This document shows, in pieces, positions 10,629-22,080 of a stretch of DNA of 64,000 nucleotides; positions within the stretch are counted from its first letter, which is position 1; every line of letters begins with the position of its first letter. The stretch lies in the NCBI GenBank assembly GCA_947359465.1, contig OX375879.1:92058578-92122577 (forward strand). Direction: 5' to 3'. Source of the DNA: Metellina segmentata. Lineage: Eukaryota; Arthropoda; Arachnida; Araneae; Tetragnathidae. Under the pieces are notes generated by a model. That model saw only the letters and a program-made list of their open reading frames with translations, did no database searches and was not told the DNA's origin. Both the position numbers and the translations under genes were made by a program.

Positions 10629-11384
10629 TACACAGTCCAGTCACATTAATGGACCACCTGTCAAAAGCCAGAATAACCACCTTTGGCAGAGCGGACCGCA
10701 GGAAGAGAGTCAATTAGGTTTCTGAATCTGTTCACTGGGATATTGAGCCATGCCGACTTCAGTGCCGTGACCAGCTGCGCTAGATTACGCTGTTGTGGAT
10801 CCATGGCAATTGTTGCAGGGTGTTGCAGACGTTTCACGCCGTATGCGCCAACGTCCATCTGTCCGATGGAGCATAAAACGTGAGTCATCGGAAAGAGCCA
10901 CCTGTCGCCACTCTGTGGACGTCCAGTTGCGGTAATGACGTGCAAATTCCTGCCTTCGTCGCCGATGAACAGCAGTCAGCATAGGTACATTAACCAGACG
11001 TCTGCTGCGGAGTCCCATGCGCAGCAAAGTTCGCTGAACCGTTGTTGAGGATACACTCTTGGTAGCCAATTGGTTCATCTGGGCGGTCAGTTGCTCAACA
11101 TGTGCACTTCTATTCGCCCGAACGCATCTCCGTAGCCTTCATTCGCCTCTGTCATCTATAGCCCGTGGTGCACCACATGTGCCACGCCGCTGATTTTGGA
11201 TAATGCCATTTTGCCATGCACGGTATACTTTTACCACGGCGGCACGCGAACAGTTCACAAAATTTGCCGTTTCCGAAATGCTTCCACCCTTGCACCGAAA
11301 GCCAATAATCATGTCCTTTTGGACGTCGGATAAATCGCTACGTTTCTGCATTACGCCAACGATTGGAATGCTTTCCGATGGCCG
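10629..11384 (-). mobile_element. Tc1-like relic inserted in a SINE
   Basis: The 3' end of the transposon lies at 10631, after a TA, with CACAGTCCAGTCACATTAAT as the terminal sequence. The other terminus is missing: beyond the transposase start only about 33 bp separate it from resumed SINE sequence, and I see no inverted match to the surviving end. The interior also carries a large deletion (see the transposase entry). Confidence 0.8.
10661..11351 (-). pseudogene. Tc1-like transposase with catalytic core deleted
   Basis: Begins MQKRSDLSDVQKDMIIGFRC, with a helix-turn-helix around GGSISETANFVNCSRAAVVKV. A TGA at about 11139-11141 interrupts the frame, which then continues in the same register with the second DNA-binding part (SSTTVQRTLLRMGLRSRR) and the first catalytic motif, VALSDDSRF. 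Just after DGRWRIRRE the sequence jumps to the C-terminal tail (DPQQRNLAQLVTALKSAW, ending AKGGYSGF) in another frame. The stretch that should hold the VMVWG, NDNAPCH-type and SPDLNPIEH motifs is absent. I estimate about 110-120 residues lost, including the second aspartate and the glutamate, so it cannot be catalytic. Confidence 0.88.
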
Positions 11385-11560
11385 GAAGTTTGGAGAATTG
11401 GTGTCAGCTCAAGTGTTGACCGCGTCATACGAACACGGTTCAAAATTACGAGATGTTTGTTGTCTGCAGTTCTCTTCAATATTGATCTCGGATTGTCAAC
11501 AACATTCCGTTGGGTTGCCCCAGTGTGACGTTACTTCAATTACCTGTCTTGAAATAAAAA
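11384..11560 (+). mobile_element. SINE, 3' part (split copy)
   Basis: GGAAGTTTGGAGAATTGGTG, CAGCTCAAGTGTTGACC, TTCAAAATTACGAGATG, GATCTCGGATTGTC, then CCGTTGGGTTGCCCCAGTGT and GACGTTACTTC. It continues the body begun at 10530-10628. About 15-25 bp of the body are missing at the junction. Confidence 0.75.
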
Positions 11561-12989
11561 TTTCACTAGAAAAACAAACAAAATTAGATAACAAATAGTA
11601 CACTTAGTTGGGGAAAACGAGGTTAAAAATTTTGCTGGTATAGGGCTTTATAACTGATGTAGATATAGTCTTTTGAATTTTTGGTATTTATATTTCAACC
11701 AATAATGTTAAAATGTCATAAATAGAACATACGAGGTTTTGATGGAAAAGCGACGAATTGTTAAACGAATATGAACAAAATTATACAAAATGAATCATAA
11801 TACACATTACAAGATTATCTGACAAATACCAGTTCAATCTTAAAGACGATTTTACCACTTCACATGTTTAACATTACTCTTGGAATAGATATTTCACTCA
11901 CAAACTTGGAACAGAAGTGAAAGTAGTAATAAATACATAGAACAGACACACACAATAACATTAACTTTAATTTTTCTCTGATGTCTACGGATTTGGGACG
12001 AAGAGGGAATTAAATCTAAAACGAAGCCAGATTGCCTTTCGTAAATAATCTTAATTGAATGCGATATTTCCAGTGCACGCGTCCTTAAGTGTCTTCCAAA
12101 ATATTAAGTATTTAGAGGAACTCTAGAGTTTGAAAGAATAGACGCTAAAAACACACACAGAGAGACAATACATTCTTACGCTAACGTAAAAAAATCTTCC
12201 CTTTAGAGTATTTCTGCGAAGAAGTTCAGATATTTTCATTTGGGCTTTTACTTCGGCCAAAAGCTTTGTTCGTCAAGATAGTCTCTAGTTACTGTTAATG
12301 GATAGGAGCAAAACTAAGGAAACACGATTAGGGTGAAAAGAAATATTTTTGTTTCCTTTCTTTCAGTTGAAAAGGAGACAAAAGGAAAAAGATGGAACGT
12401 AACAATACGAGGCGGTGTCTCAAAATATAATACTATGCTCACAGAACACAATGCCAATTAAATTGAAGAAATCGAAAGGCGTTTTTCAATGGAAAATCCT
12501 GCTTGCTGAGAAATGTATAGTTATGAAAATTATCCGGTAGCGTGTCTAATTAACTTAGAAAGGTAAAAAGATCTCGAGCATGTGATTACCATGTAGTGCT
12601 AGTTTACTCCATACCATTAATCTGGAATATAAGAAATTATGTTAATTATTCAGCAGCTAATAATAAAAACGATGGATTATTTGTATGAAATTTATGAAAA
12701 TTCCGAATGTAAACGAATCAAATCAATTTTCAAAAAACTCACTATATTCTTTGCTAAATATTAAATCAATTAAACTTCTATATTTCCCCAAACTAAAGTA
12801 CTGTTATGTTTAAATCAATATGGTGGTTAAATTTTGCATTCACATTTTCTTTAAAGGTGCATTTTTTCCTTTTTACTTAAACCCTAAAATATCATAACTT
12901 AGCCGAATGTATATAGTAATTCAAAACTAATGAAGGAGTAAGGTTAAAAATACAAACTGCTAGTTAATAGCATTTATTACATTTGTAAA
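11561..12989. other. AT-rich stretch, no feature recognised
   Basis: About 1.4 kb without an open frame of note, clear repeat or inverted ends. Confidence 0.45.
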
Positions 12990-13745
12990 CCTTTTAAACG
13001 CCGCAATTTATTTTTAACATTTTTTATTTTATTTTTTCGTTTAAATGGGTTATTTTACTGCTAGTATAACTGTTCTAGACCTTTTTTGGCGGGAAGAAAT
13101 CCTAAGTATGATTTTGAGGATGTTCCCATTTGGGAACATTGGCGTTTGGGTTGAAGTAAATAGGGGCATTTATCCGAAAGGGGGTAATTTATTTGCAATA
13201 GACTCAAAAGGAGTACTAATTTTGGTTTCTATTACATACTTTTATGCATTTCTCTTCGGAAGAAAACATTTTTTGCATGCAAATTGTGATAGTTAAAAAA
13301 AAGGAGAGTATTGACTCAAATTTTGCGAGTGAAAACAAAATCCCCTCAAACACTATACCCCAAACGCCAATGTTCCCATTTGGGAACATCAAAATTGTTT
13401 TAAGAATAACTTCCTACAAATGACACTTGGAAATATTTTGTTAATTTGTAAGAGAATATATGTCCCTTGACTACCAAATCACGTCAGTGAAAAAAATGTA
13501 AGTTTATTTTAAAAAAATCAGAAACTAAAATTTGCATGGCACTTTGAAGTTTACACATTCAGTAAATTTGACCTAAATTCTATCAAAAAACTGAAATATT
13601 TTTTGGAAAACGGTGGCACCTAAAATAAATTCATACTATCATGTGACATTTCGTCAAGTATGAATATTATAAACAAAGAATTAAGTTATTAAAAAAAATT
13701 CACAAAAAAAAATGTTCCCATTTGGGAACATTGGCAGGTAAAAGG
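12990..13745. mobile_element. Probable non-autonomous piggyBac-like element
   Basis: The right end reads GGCAGGTAAAAGG directly before TTAA (13746-13749), a piggyBac-type terminus and target. The left candidate CCTTTTAAACGCC (12990-13002) matches 10 of the 13 inverted end bases and follows TAAA, one change from TTAA. Inside are three copies of ATGTTCCCATTTGGGAACAT (13120-13139, 13370-13389, 13712-13731), two of them in an inverted pair that also includes TTGGCGTTTGGG. Length is 756 bp, with no transposase. The 84-codon frame at 13045-13296 has no recognisable domain. Confidence 0.55.
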
Positions 13746-13749
13746 TTAA

Positions 13750-14089
13750 GAACAATGAAGTAATACACCTAAAATATGTTGTACTCTAAGTGAAACTTAT
13801 TTTGGATACAAGATATAAATAAACAATAAGGCGCGCGCGGTCACAATAGCAAAAAAGAAATAAATATTAATTTTTAGTTTTTCTTAAAAAATTCTTAAAT
13901 AGCACAAGAGATTACACAATTTGTGTGAGGAAAGGGAACTGATGGCAGCCACCGAGTAGGTCCCAACCAATCAGAAGACAAACTACAGTGGGAATACGTG
14001 GTTTTATTCAATCTGCCAGACATTACGATCAGATAAACGCATAAGCCAGCTTCGCTACTTGGGAGCTAACAATTAAAAGAAATTACTTA
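13750..14089. other. AT-rich spacer
   Basis: 340 bp with no recognisable feature. A short alternating GCGCGCGCGG occurs at about 13830-13840. Confidence 0.4.
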
Positions 14090-14400
14090 TGACTACGCTG
14101 AGTAATGGATAAGCAGTCGAAGCATTGGGAGTTCCAAACTTTATCCAGAAAATGACCACCATGCACACGGTAGCTGAGGCATGTTAAATCTGTCGTGACC
14201 TCAAATGTCCTCACATTGACGTGGTGTGAAAGTTTCTAGAGTGAGGTGCCAGATCAGGTGTTTACCTCGTGATCTGACCTAGGATAAAAATTACGTGATG
14301 CTGTCCTCGAATCTTTCCCATAGGGATTGATACCGGACTGTCATCAATATCCTGTTGTGTTGTTCCAGTGTGACATTAATGAATTACCATTACCACTTCA
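14090..14400 (+). mobile_element. tRNA-derived SINE, decayed head
   Basis: Head with decayed boxes (AGTAATGGATAAGCAG, AGTTCCAAACTTTATCC), then body words GTTAAATCTGTCGTGACCTC, AAATGTCCTCACATTG, GCCAGATCAGGTGTTTACCT, and the 3' words GGGATTGATACCGGACTGTC and CCTGTTGTGTTGTTCCAGTG. Confidence 0.85.
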
Positions 14401-15254
14401 CGTAGCCAGTTACCACAACTCATGAAGAAATAATTTAACTGGGAACTATTTTTTTTTCAATGGGAGCATCTTCTAGGGTGTCGATCAGCAGTTATAGTTG
14501 ACTCAGATATCATCTGTTGGAGATAGTTGTGACGTTGTTCCAATATCAATCAACATCTCTTAGGATGCCAAAGTTCGTTTTGCACATCGGGGCGGCAGAG
14601 AGGGATGTCTGATGAGTGAACTCCCGGCCAGTGTGGGTGGATCGGGAAATGTCTCGTATCTAGAAAAATGTCAATTACGGATGAAGCAGTTACTCAAGCA
14701 CTGAAACTCTGGAACACATTCCGAAAATCAACCGTCCATATGCTATCTTCATCATTGAACATTCACTCGAATTGAAGATGCCGAAGTTCAAAAAGAAACA
14801 TTCAGAGTGCAGCTGTGACATTGTTGGTCGGGTGGCTGTGGAGACCCCCACAGATTGGTGGTTTGGACAATGACTCGCAACAAAATGTGCTAATAATTTG
14901 CAGGGCACCTTTTCTTCTTGACTTCTTTTAATGAAAAACAACCAAAGCAAAGAACTACAGAACTACTGGTAATACTTAACAACCTCTCATTCCTCGAATA
15001 GCCAAATGAAACCCAGACGAAACACACATGTTAGAACGAAAATCTACCCCCCCCCCAAATTGTCAAATTTTGCTAAAAAAACTAAGAGATGACCATGTCA
15101 ATATATCAACATCAATGTCTCTCCCAACGGATGTGGCTGAAGGTTTAACTATTGACTAAAGGTAACGCTTTTTACACAGCCAGACTAAGCGAACGTTATT
15201 GGGAATTTTAGAAAGATACACAGTTAATAACAAATATATATATTTAAAAGCCAG
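14401..15254. other. Unassigned sequence, moderately GC-richer
   Basis: About 850 bp. The minus-strand frame at 14690-14950 (86 codons) is unfamiliar. A run of nine or ten C lies near 15048. The segment 14500-14960 is less AT-rich than its surroundings and could be an unrecognised old element. Confidence 0.35.
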
Positions 15255-16560
15255 AAAAACTGGCGAAGACGAGGACATCAAAAGTATACACTTTGGATAT
15301 CATTGTTTGCGTCTTCCAATGCTCGTGAGATGGGTCATAGTATTTCAGAAGTAGAGAAGTTAGGATGTTTATGTGCAACCATTTCAGGTTCAAGGGTGTA
15401 CCATGACTGCAAGAATTCTGGAAGAACTTGTTACTTATGACATCAGTAAGACCGGGAAAAGACTGGATGAAAGTGACCACCATCAGCTGGAACGATAGTT
15501 ATACAAACTGCTACATACACATTGAAATTAAATACTGGGTCCTCAGAAAACATCAAAGTGAGGAATGTACACAGTTACCCTAAATATATGAGCTTTACAA
15601 GCCTCCACACAACTCGCATAACTTTGATGAACCCTCGACACACAATTAAAGGCACAGAAACACTACCCCTGGACACTTGATGACTGGAAACGAGTAGATT
15701 GGTCTGACTACTCACGTTTCCAAGTATACATGGTGGATGGAAGGGTCCATGTGAGGTAAGGTAAGTGAAGGTAATTTTAATAAACGTCGTACTAAAGCAA
15801 CGGGATATTAATGGCAATCCAGGATGAATCCCCTAACGGAAGATCCGAGTTCAACACCTCATAATTTTGAACCTCGATCAGATGAAAAGGGAACGCCTTT
15901 GCTGGCAAAACACTCTCCAAACCTCCACACCCAACGTTAGAACTTTCAGCCACGACAGATTTGAGGTACATTAGCCGCATCTACACCATATGCTTACAAA
16001 TATCCATGCACTGACTAGAGGCAAACTCAATAACCACCATACCGGTTGGTAGGCTCCGTGTGTGGAGAAACCCCGTGAAATCATAGATCCCGTATGTCAA
16101 CAGGAGATTTACAGGCCGGTGGTGGCTTCGAAATGATATTGGCGTGGTTTGGCTTGATTGCATACATGGTACAAACTGGTCTCTGGCTGGTGAATGCTAT
16201 GTGTGCATCCTTTCTGACGAGTAAGTACCGTTCATTTACTGCGTTTTATTTTGACGAGTTTCTTCACTTCCAAAAGTACAAATAGGAGGACGCCACTACA
16301 CATGTCTTGACATACCGAATTATGGTTAGAAAAACCTTCATTTTAGTATGGAGTCTTGCCATCTCCATCTAAGTCACCAAATCTCAAAGGTATCGAATAA
16401 ATCTGGGATGCTATGTGCCACTTTGTGGAATACAGAAATCCTCCACCTTGGAACATAATACAATTGTCAACCGATCTGCAGAAAGTACTGTTCAATGCCT
16501 ACAGAATACTTCAGAATACTTGTGAAGTTCGTGCTCTGTCGTATTTATGTAGTTCTACGC
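15255..16560 (+). pseudogene. Tc1-like transposase relic, split by a SINE
   Basis: Pieces appear in order on the plus strand, across several frames. A helix-turn-helix remnant reads REMGHSISEVEKLGC and NSGRTCYL (about 15327-15440). Then KAQKHYPWTLDDWKRV leads into the first catalytic motif DWSDYSRF and VDGRVHVR (about 15650-15752). A SINE interrupts at about 15760-16045. The frame resumes with VWRNPVKS, then QAGGGFEMILAWFG (a decayed GGGSVMVWG-type motif), FDEFLHFQK and a degraded second aspartate. SPNLKGIE, stop, IWDAMC holds the catalytic glutamate, and NPPPWNIIQLSTDLQKV forms the C-terminal helix region. Stops and frame changes are frequent. It belongs to the same broad transposase group as the relic at 10.7-11.4 kb. 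The inverted ends are not recognisable. Confidence 0.8.
15770..16045 (-). mobile_element. SINE inserted in the Tc1-like transposase
   Basis: On the minus strand: head of the GGTATGGTGGTTATTGAGTT type, body TCGTGGCTGAAAGTTCTAAC, 3' words ATTCATCCTGGATTGCC and CCCGTTGCTTTAGTACGACG, and a tail of TACC/TTACC repeats (about 15750-15775). The flanks TCCATGTGAGG and TCCGTGTGTGG look like a diverged target-site duplication, and removing the insert restores a transposase reading. Confidence 0.85.
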
Positions 16561-16597
16561 TACTGTAGATACTGTTGCAAATTTAATCTCCCTTCGT

Positions 16598-17012
16598 ATC
16601 ACATTTACTTGAGGTGCTCTGGAACTTTGGTGAGTGGGAGGGGAGATCAGGTGTTCACCTCATTATCTTGCCCTGGTTGAAAATTACTAGACGTTGTTCA
16701 TGGACTTTCCCATCAGGGCAAACTACGACGTCCTAGATCCTAAATATATGTCCTAGATCATTTTTGCAAAGGATAGGGTACCTAGTCCATGCAACGCTGC
16801 CCTATTACCCCAACAGGAATGGAGATCTAAGTAGGAAAAACAAATTGCTCCTTACCCAAAACTACTGATAAATTAGAACAGATTTTTGCACCAGATTCTG
16901 GTTAATACAGGGCAGTATTCGACTCTAAGATGAACCACCAGTCTGGATAATTCCGGACCGTCGCCAATTGCCCGATGTCTTGTATCAGCGCGACGTAAAT
17001 TCAACTTCCCAC
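16598..17012 (+). mobile_element. SINE copy with an internal insertion
   Basis: Body words GTGAGTGGGAGGGGAGATCA and GGTGTTCACCTCATTATC at 16630-16680, then GTTGAAAATTACTAG. About 160 bp of unrelated sequence follows, then the 3' words AATTCCGGACCGTCGCCAA, TTGCCCGATG and CGCGACGTAAATTCAAC (16945-17012). Strongly decayed and lacking a clear head. Confidence 0.55.
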
Positions 17013-17760
17013 CGAAACAACATCATTAATACTTTCCCCCACAGAAAACAATCATAATGCACACGAAAACGTAATCCCGAGCCCCGCTCAGCACGAAGGA
17101 ACTACATTACGCTTAAAGCCGAAAATAAAAATCGATGCCAAGTTTCCAAAGAGAAAAACGAAAATAAAAAGGGCCTCCTTCACAGAAAGGTAGGGCCCGA
17201 TGCTGACCGGTTCGTTATGAATGCGAGAAGATAGGAAAACGTAAAGGCGGGAAATATTTCCCTTCTATTCCGCGTGCCCCTTCATTTCATCTCTGGAAAA
17301 GAGGAGGGCCCACCAGCTGCGACCACCGGCCACCCCTGAACGAGATGAGGAACATTCTGTAGAGGAAAAGGAAAGATAAAAATAGTTCCCTAAGAGGAAG
17401 AGACGGGAAGGGGGTGGATGGAGAAGAGGAAAAAAAAACGAAAAAGGGAAAATTTTTCAAGTTGGTGAGTTTCACCATGGGGGAAGAGAAATTATTTATT
17501 AGGTGGTTTGCCCACTTGCTGTTTTTGCTGTGTGCAGGGAGGGGAATTATTTTCATTTTCCCCCTGGCATTATTTTGGAGTCCATGGTGATTGAGTGATT
17601 ACGGGCTTATTGTATATAGAGATCAGGAGTGGGTGGTATGAAAAAAAAGAATGGGGGAAAGGGGAATGGAGGTGGGAGATCTGCCTGATCGGTGACAGAT
17701 GTATTTTGTTCTCCTGACCGAATTGGGTTGCCTTTTTTTTTGCCATAGTAGACGATGATT
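17013..17760. other. GC-richer, purine-rich island 1
   Basis: About 750 bp of higher GC than its surroundings with a long purine-rich run (about 17340-17480: GAGGAAAAGGAAAG, GGGAAGGGGGTGGATGG). No similarity to the transposons or SINEs of the window. The minus-strand frame at 17287-17556 is low-complexity (pyrimidine-rich, Ser/Phe/Pro) and not called. It may be a conserved non-coding segment, which is inference from composition only. Confidence 0.45.
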
Positions 17761-17959
17761 GAAATGCGGGGTTTAGAGAGAGTCGAGTTATGTTCAGTGT
17801 TTTAAAAAAACAGATACTGATTAGTTGTTTTCATAGATAGATTTTTTTAAAGAAAAATATGCATACTTTATGATGGAGAGATGTATTATTAAAAAATATA
17901 TATAGTTACCTTTATTGCAATTCTCGGCCAATTTAACATTGCTCATTAAGGCCTTATAA

Positions 17960-18075
17960 GGACGTGAACCACTTTGCGTTTCCCCGATGGACCATGAGGA
18001 GTGGGAAAGTTTACATCACACCCATTCTACCTATACTAGGAACAACCTGTTTATATTGAGGCCACACTTTTCAAA
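17960..18075. repeat. Dispersed repeat, copy 1 (GAACCACTTTGCGTT family)
   Basis: GAACCACTTTGCGTTTCCCC, GTTTACATCACACCCAT, ACCTGTTTATATTGAGG. The same word order recurs at about 36818-36920 (GAACTACTTTGCGTTACCCT, TTCACATTACCCAT, AACCTGTCTATAGTGACG). No coding or terminal features seen. Confidence 0.6.
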
Positions 18076-18099
18076 GAGAAATGTGTCATATTGACCTTT

Positions 18100-18215
18100 A
18101 GACTACGGCCCCGGTACAGAAGTTGGACCATGATCGCGCTAAGAAATAATTTAGATTACGGCCAGTACAGTAGTTGAACCTTGAAAGTTATTAGAATCGC
18201 ACCAAGAAAGAATTA
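18100..18215. repeat. 52-bp tandem duplication
   Basis: TAGACTACGGCC...GTACAGAAGTTGGACC at 18100 is repeated at 18152 as TAGATTACGGCC...GTACAGTAGTTGAACC, and both are followed by a CGC.(C/T)AAGAAA word. Confidence 0.6.
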
Positions 18216-18329
18216 CCTTTGTTATATCTATAGCCGTAGTAAAAGATAAAACTATTCTAACTATACAAGTATTCTAAGAAGAAAAGTGCTCAATTCAAAG
18301 GTACAGGAAGGTTCCACAAAATATTTCTT

Positions 18330-21300
18330 CACTTAAATCAAGAAAAACAGTAAACTCTTATAAATAGATTACCTAAATGAAGAAATAATTAAGAAATAAT
18401 TACGCATGTAAATGTTATTGTTTTTTAAAATCTATTTGTAACTAAATGAAAAAAACATTTTTAATATAAATTCTTAGATTTATATATAACTAATAATTGA
18501 TACGGTAGACAAAAATGCAATATCCTATTCATGTTTCATCTTAGGTTCAATTTACTTGTTAGTAGTATAGTATAAAAGCGTATCTAAACATCGGGAAGAA
18601 CTAGCAAAGCATATGAATGCAGAAAGATTCAATTCTTTGGAGTATATACATACAACGATATTAATGGTAATATAAGATCTCTATTCAAATGTGGTATAAA
18701 ATTATAAATTTATGAGTTTGTCTTTTATTACGAATTCTAAAGAGGTGTATATCCTTAGTGTGTTAATAACTAAGCGGAGCGACCAAAAAAGTGAAACTAT
18801 TCGCAAAAACGTCCACAAAAACCACACCAAATATATATACCGAAATATATATACACAATAATACCGAAATATAAAAAAGAAGAGGAAACAATGATAGTCA
18901 GGGAGAAAGTTCACATCCCTGTAAGACTTTTTTTGGTTGATGTAACAACATACCAGGTAAATAACTATAGGAATTGTGTTTTTATTTCGAGATAAACTGG
19001 TACATCATGCTTCTTACGAATGTCGCTATCTATTAAATATCAGAGATCTCGATTTGAAGAAAAATAAAGTAAATCAATAAACCTATAAATAGATTATCTA
19101 AATGTAGAAATAATTGCTGGGAAAATATAAAATTTTAGAATAAACGAGATGTATATTTCTCCCGCCCACATATCGCCAGCAGAGCAGAAATTCGTTGACC
19201 AAAGAAAAACAAAATTTCTAGTATTGCTGTTTAAAGGGTAGCTAATGGCTTTCTTACCAAGACATAAAAAGCATTCAAGTATTTGGGTAGAATTATATTT
19301 GTTTCAAACACATATCAATATGAATGTATTTGTCATCACGAACAAAATCATTTCTCATCACGAAAAATTCCAGTCAATGAGATTCTGTTATAAATAAAGT
19401 CTCAAGTTTTATGAAAATATGTCTTAGGAAATCATACATGTTATGTGTGGTTTATGAGACAATTTGTGACCTTAAGGTTACAAAGTCCTTTCAAATATTG
19501 GTGAGTAATAAAATGATCTTTATATGCTCATATATAGTTCATACATTTGTACATAACTTCTTATTTCACATAGTTGTCCATATATAGTCCAAATTTATAT
19601 GCAACTAAATTATTCATATATTTGTCCATGCATTTCATATATTTGAATATAACTCTATTGCTCATATGTTTGTTCATATATTTGCGTGTATAAAACTAAC
19701 TATTCAGTACGTATTATGAAGTGGTATAAAAGTCACTAATTTGGGTACATCAGTTTGTTAGACTGAAACTATATTCACAGATGGAAAATAATAAAGTCAA
19801 TTTCTGCGTTTCGTAAAATTGGGAAGATTTAATGAAGTCTACCACTTGGAAAGTAATTATTTAATGCAGTATAGAGTATCGTCTATATTTTGTAAATATG
19901 ATCTCTATAATTTAATATAGAAAACTAATTTATTAAAATAAGATCAAATAAATACTAGTTATAAAAATAGAAAAGTAACATTTCAATTTTGGTTCATGAA
20001 AAAAGGTAAAATATAGTGTGAAAAAGTTTCCAATGGCTGACTATAAGAGTTCATGTCGTTTAGAAGAAAACGCAAGCAATTCAGTCAACAAACGCTTATA
20101 AAATGGATTGTTTACGTGTAGAAATAATTCCTGAGAAATTTCAAGATTTAAAAATAGTATACGATATATATATTTCTTCTTTTCACAAACATATTTTCAT
20201 GTTATGAGAGAATACTATAGAAAATCGTATATGTATAATGTAGTTTGCGACACATAATTTTGTAACCTTACCACGAAATCAATGTTTTTATGGTAGATTC
20301 ATGCATTTGTATGTAATTAAACTACCCTTTTTAGAGCATAAAGTCACAAATTAGATTACATCATTTTGTTTAAATCAAGATGTGTCCTCAGGAAGATAGA
20401 TGGAGTATCATAAAACGCCACCTTCTGTGATCTTGAAGAATGGGAATACCTATGTGTGAGTGTGGAAACAATTCATTAATGCAATGAGGAATGTCGATAC
20501 ATTACACAATTTTAATGCCAATATAAGATCGTTACTTAAGTTCATAAAACAAGTTTAAGTTTTCAATATTGAATTATATAACGAAAAAAAAAAGCCGAAT
20601 CCAAAGTGCATTAGGAGCCTTGCAAAGCGACAAGGAGGGACTTACAGAAACAAAGCAACAAATATATTTCCATGAAGCGAATAATAATTGTACTAACAAA
20701 AGGAGAGAAGAAGAGGGATCAAACGAATTGTTATGTTTTCTCAGAGGAGCTCCAGGTAGAAGTTCTTTACATCATCACTAGACTTTTTAAAGCAATATCT
20801 GTTTTTAATGTTACCATATTTTATATAATGTTTTCATATATATCATCCATCGAAGAATAATAATATAAAAAGACGAAAGAAGAAGGTAAAGGGAATCCTT
20901 ATGCTTCCTAGGACAAAATACCAGACAGAAGTTATCTATATGCTTAATACTGATATGGAAAAATTGGAGAAAAATAAATATTATCTTAGTTCACAGAAAA
21001 CGTGGTCTGCTTTGAAAGACCTGAAGAAGAAATACATGATAATTTTCAACACCTGGAATAGTATTCCTGACTCAGTTACAAAAAAAAACCCCAAGTATTT
21101 GCTGTTTTTTCACTCTTTGGCTCTACATATTCATGCGAACTCATTATCGAACGGTTTAGTCAAACAACATTTTTATATTACACATCTCATTGTATACCTT
21201 CTTCATGTAGAAATACTTTTGATGCTATAATTTTAGAAATATTCTTGTATATAAGCATTCAATTTTTTAGTTTTGTTTCCTAATATTAATGAATATAAGC

Positions 21301-22080
21301 ATGTAGAATAAAAAATATATTTATTTAAAAGTTTAAAAAAATATGAATGGGTATAATTCTAAAATTAGAACATAAGAATTAAGCGAACTTCTTATATCTT
21401 ATGCATCAGAGCTTTTAAATCAATTTCTAGATTTTTAATTTCTCCAAATTTTTTTCTTCAATTTTTAATGTTTACTATTTTATTTATAATTAACCTTAAT
21501 TATTTGCTTACAAGGGTATTCAGCAGCAAAGGGAATAAGTTGCTGTCAGAATCGATCACGTAAAACCTAAGCGGTCGATGAGTACGGTTTTTGTTTCGTA
21601 CTAGCTGACTATGCTTATAAAGCCCTTGATCTAAATTTTAATTTATAGCTCTCTGGTATATTTTCTTATTTCAATTAATTTTTTTTCATGTGTGGAAATA
21701 AGCTGCTTTTTAACGGGTACTCCAAAAGGGACATGTCCTATCATATCGTAACTTTCCTTGATTTAACATATCAGGGAACTACAGAAACAGCGGAAAATTT
21801 AGATTTTAATTCTTAGTAAGAGAAATTATATAAGTAATAGTAAGAACCCCCCCCCAATGGCTAAATATAAAATATCACTTTATTTTGAAGAAAAATCAAG
21901 TAAATCAGTTAATAAACTATTATAGATTATCGTCTTGTGCGTTCGACCGTTACGTAAGAATACGTTAAGAAATTATATACGTACAATGCACAATTTCTGA
22001 GACGCAATTTGTAACCTTAAAACTAAACACATTAATTTTATTACGAATCCATAAATTATTAAACTAAACTATTCAGTTGT
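18330..22080. repeat. Very diverged tandem array, units of about 0.7-1 kb
   Basis: An anchor, roughly AAATC/GAAGAAAAACAAGTAAATCA then TTATAAATAGATTA and GTAGAAATAATT, recurs near 18330-18400, 19057-19120, 20065-20130 and 21885-21930. Each is followed some 130-400 bp later by a GACAATTTGTGACCTTA / GACGCAATTTGTAACCTTAA word (19460, 20255, 22000). Later still comes CAGATGGAAAATAATAAAGT / GTCAATTTCT (19780, and many times after 22140). So most of this AT-rich region is one decayed tandem series, grading into the younger array at 22.08 kb. Some units have large indels. Confidence 0.6.
20589..21010. repeat. Decayed copy of the left edge of island 2
   Basis: GTGCATTAGGAGCCTTGCAA, AGCGACAAGGAGGGACTTAC, GCGAATAATAAT and CTCAGAGGAGCTCCAGGTAG match, in order, GTGCATTAGTAACCACGCAA, GGCGACAAGGCGAGACGACT, GGGAATAATAAT and CTCGGACGGGCTATCCAGGC at 23660-23835. 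A second partial match (GGAATCCTTATG, GACAGAAGTT, TCACAGAAAAC) lies at 20890-21005. The sequence before it (20340-20570) also matches that before island 2, so a block of array plus edge was duplicated. Confidence 0.7.

Noticed and set aside
20901..21230. 109-codon plus-strand frame
   Set aside because: It begins in the decayed duplicate of island 2's left edge and continues through AT-rich sequence, with no domain or conservation argument.
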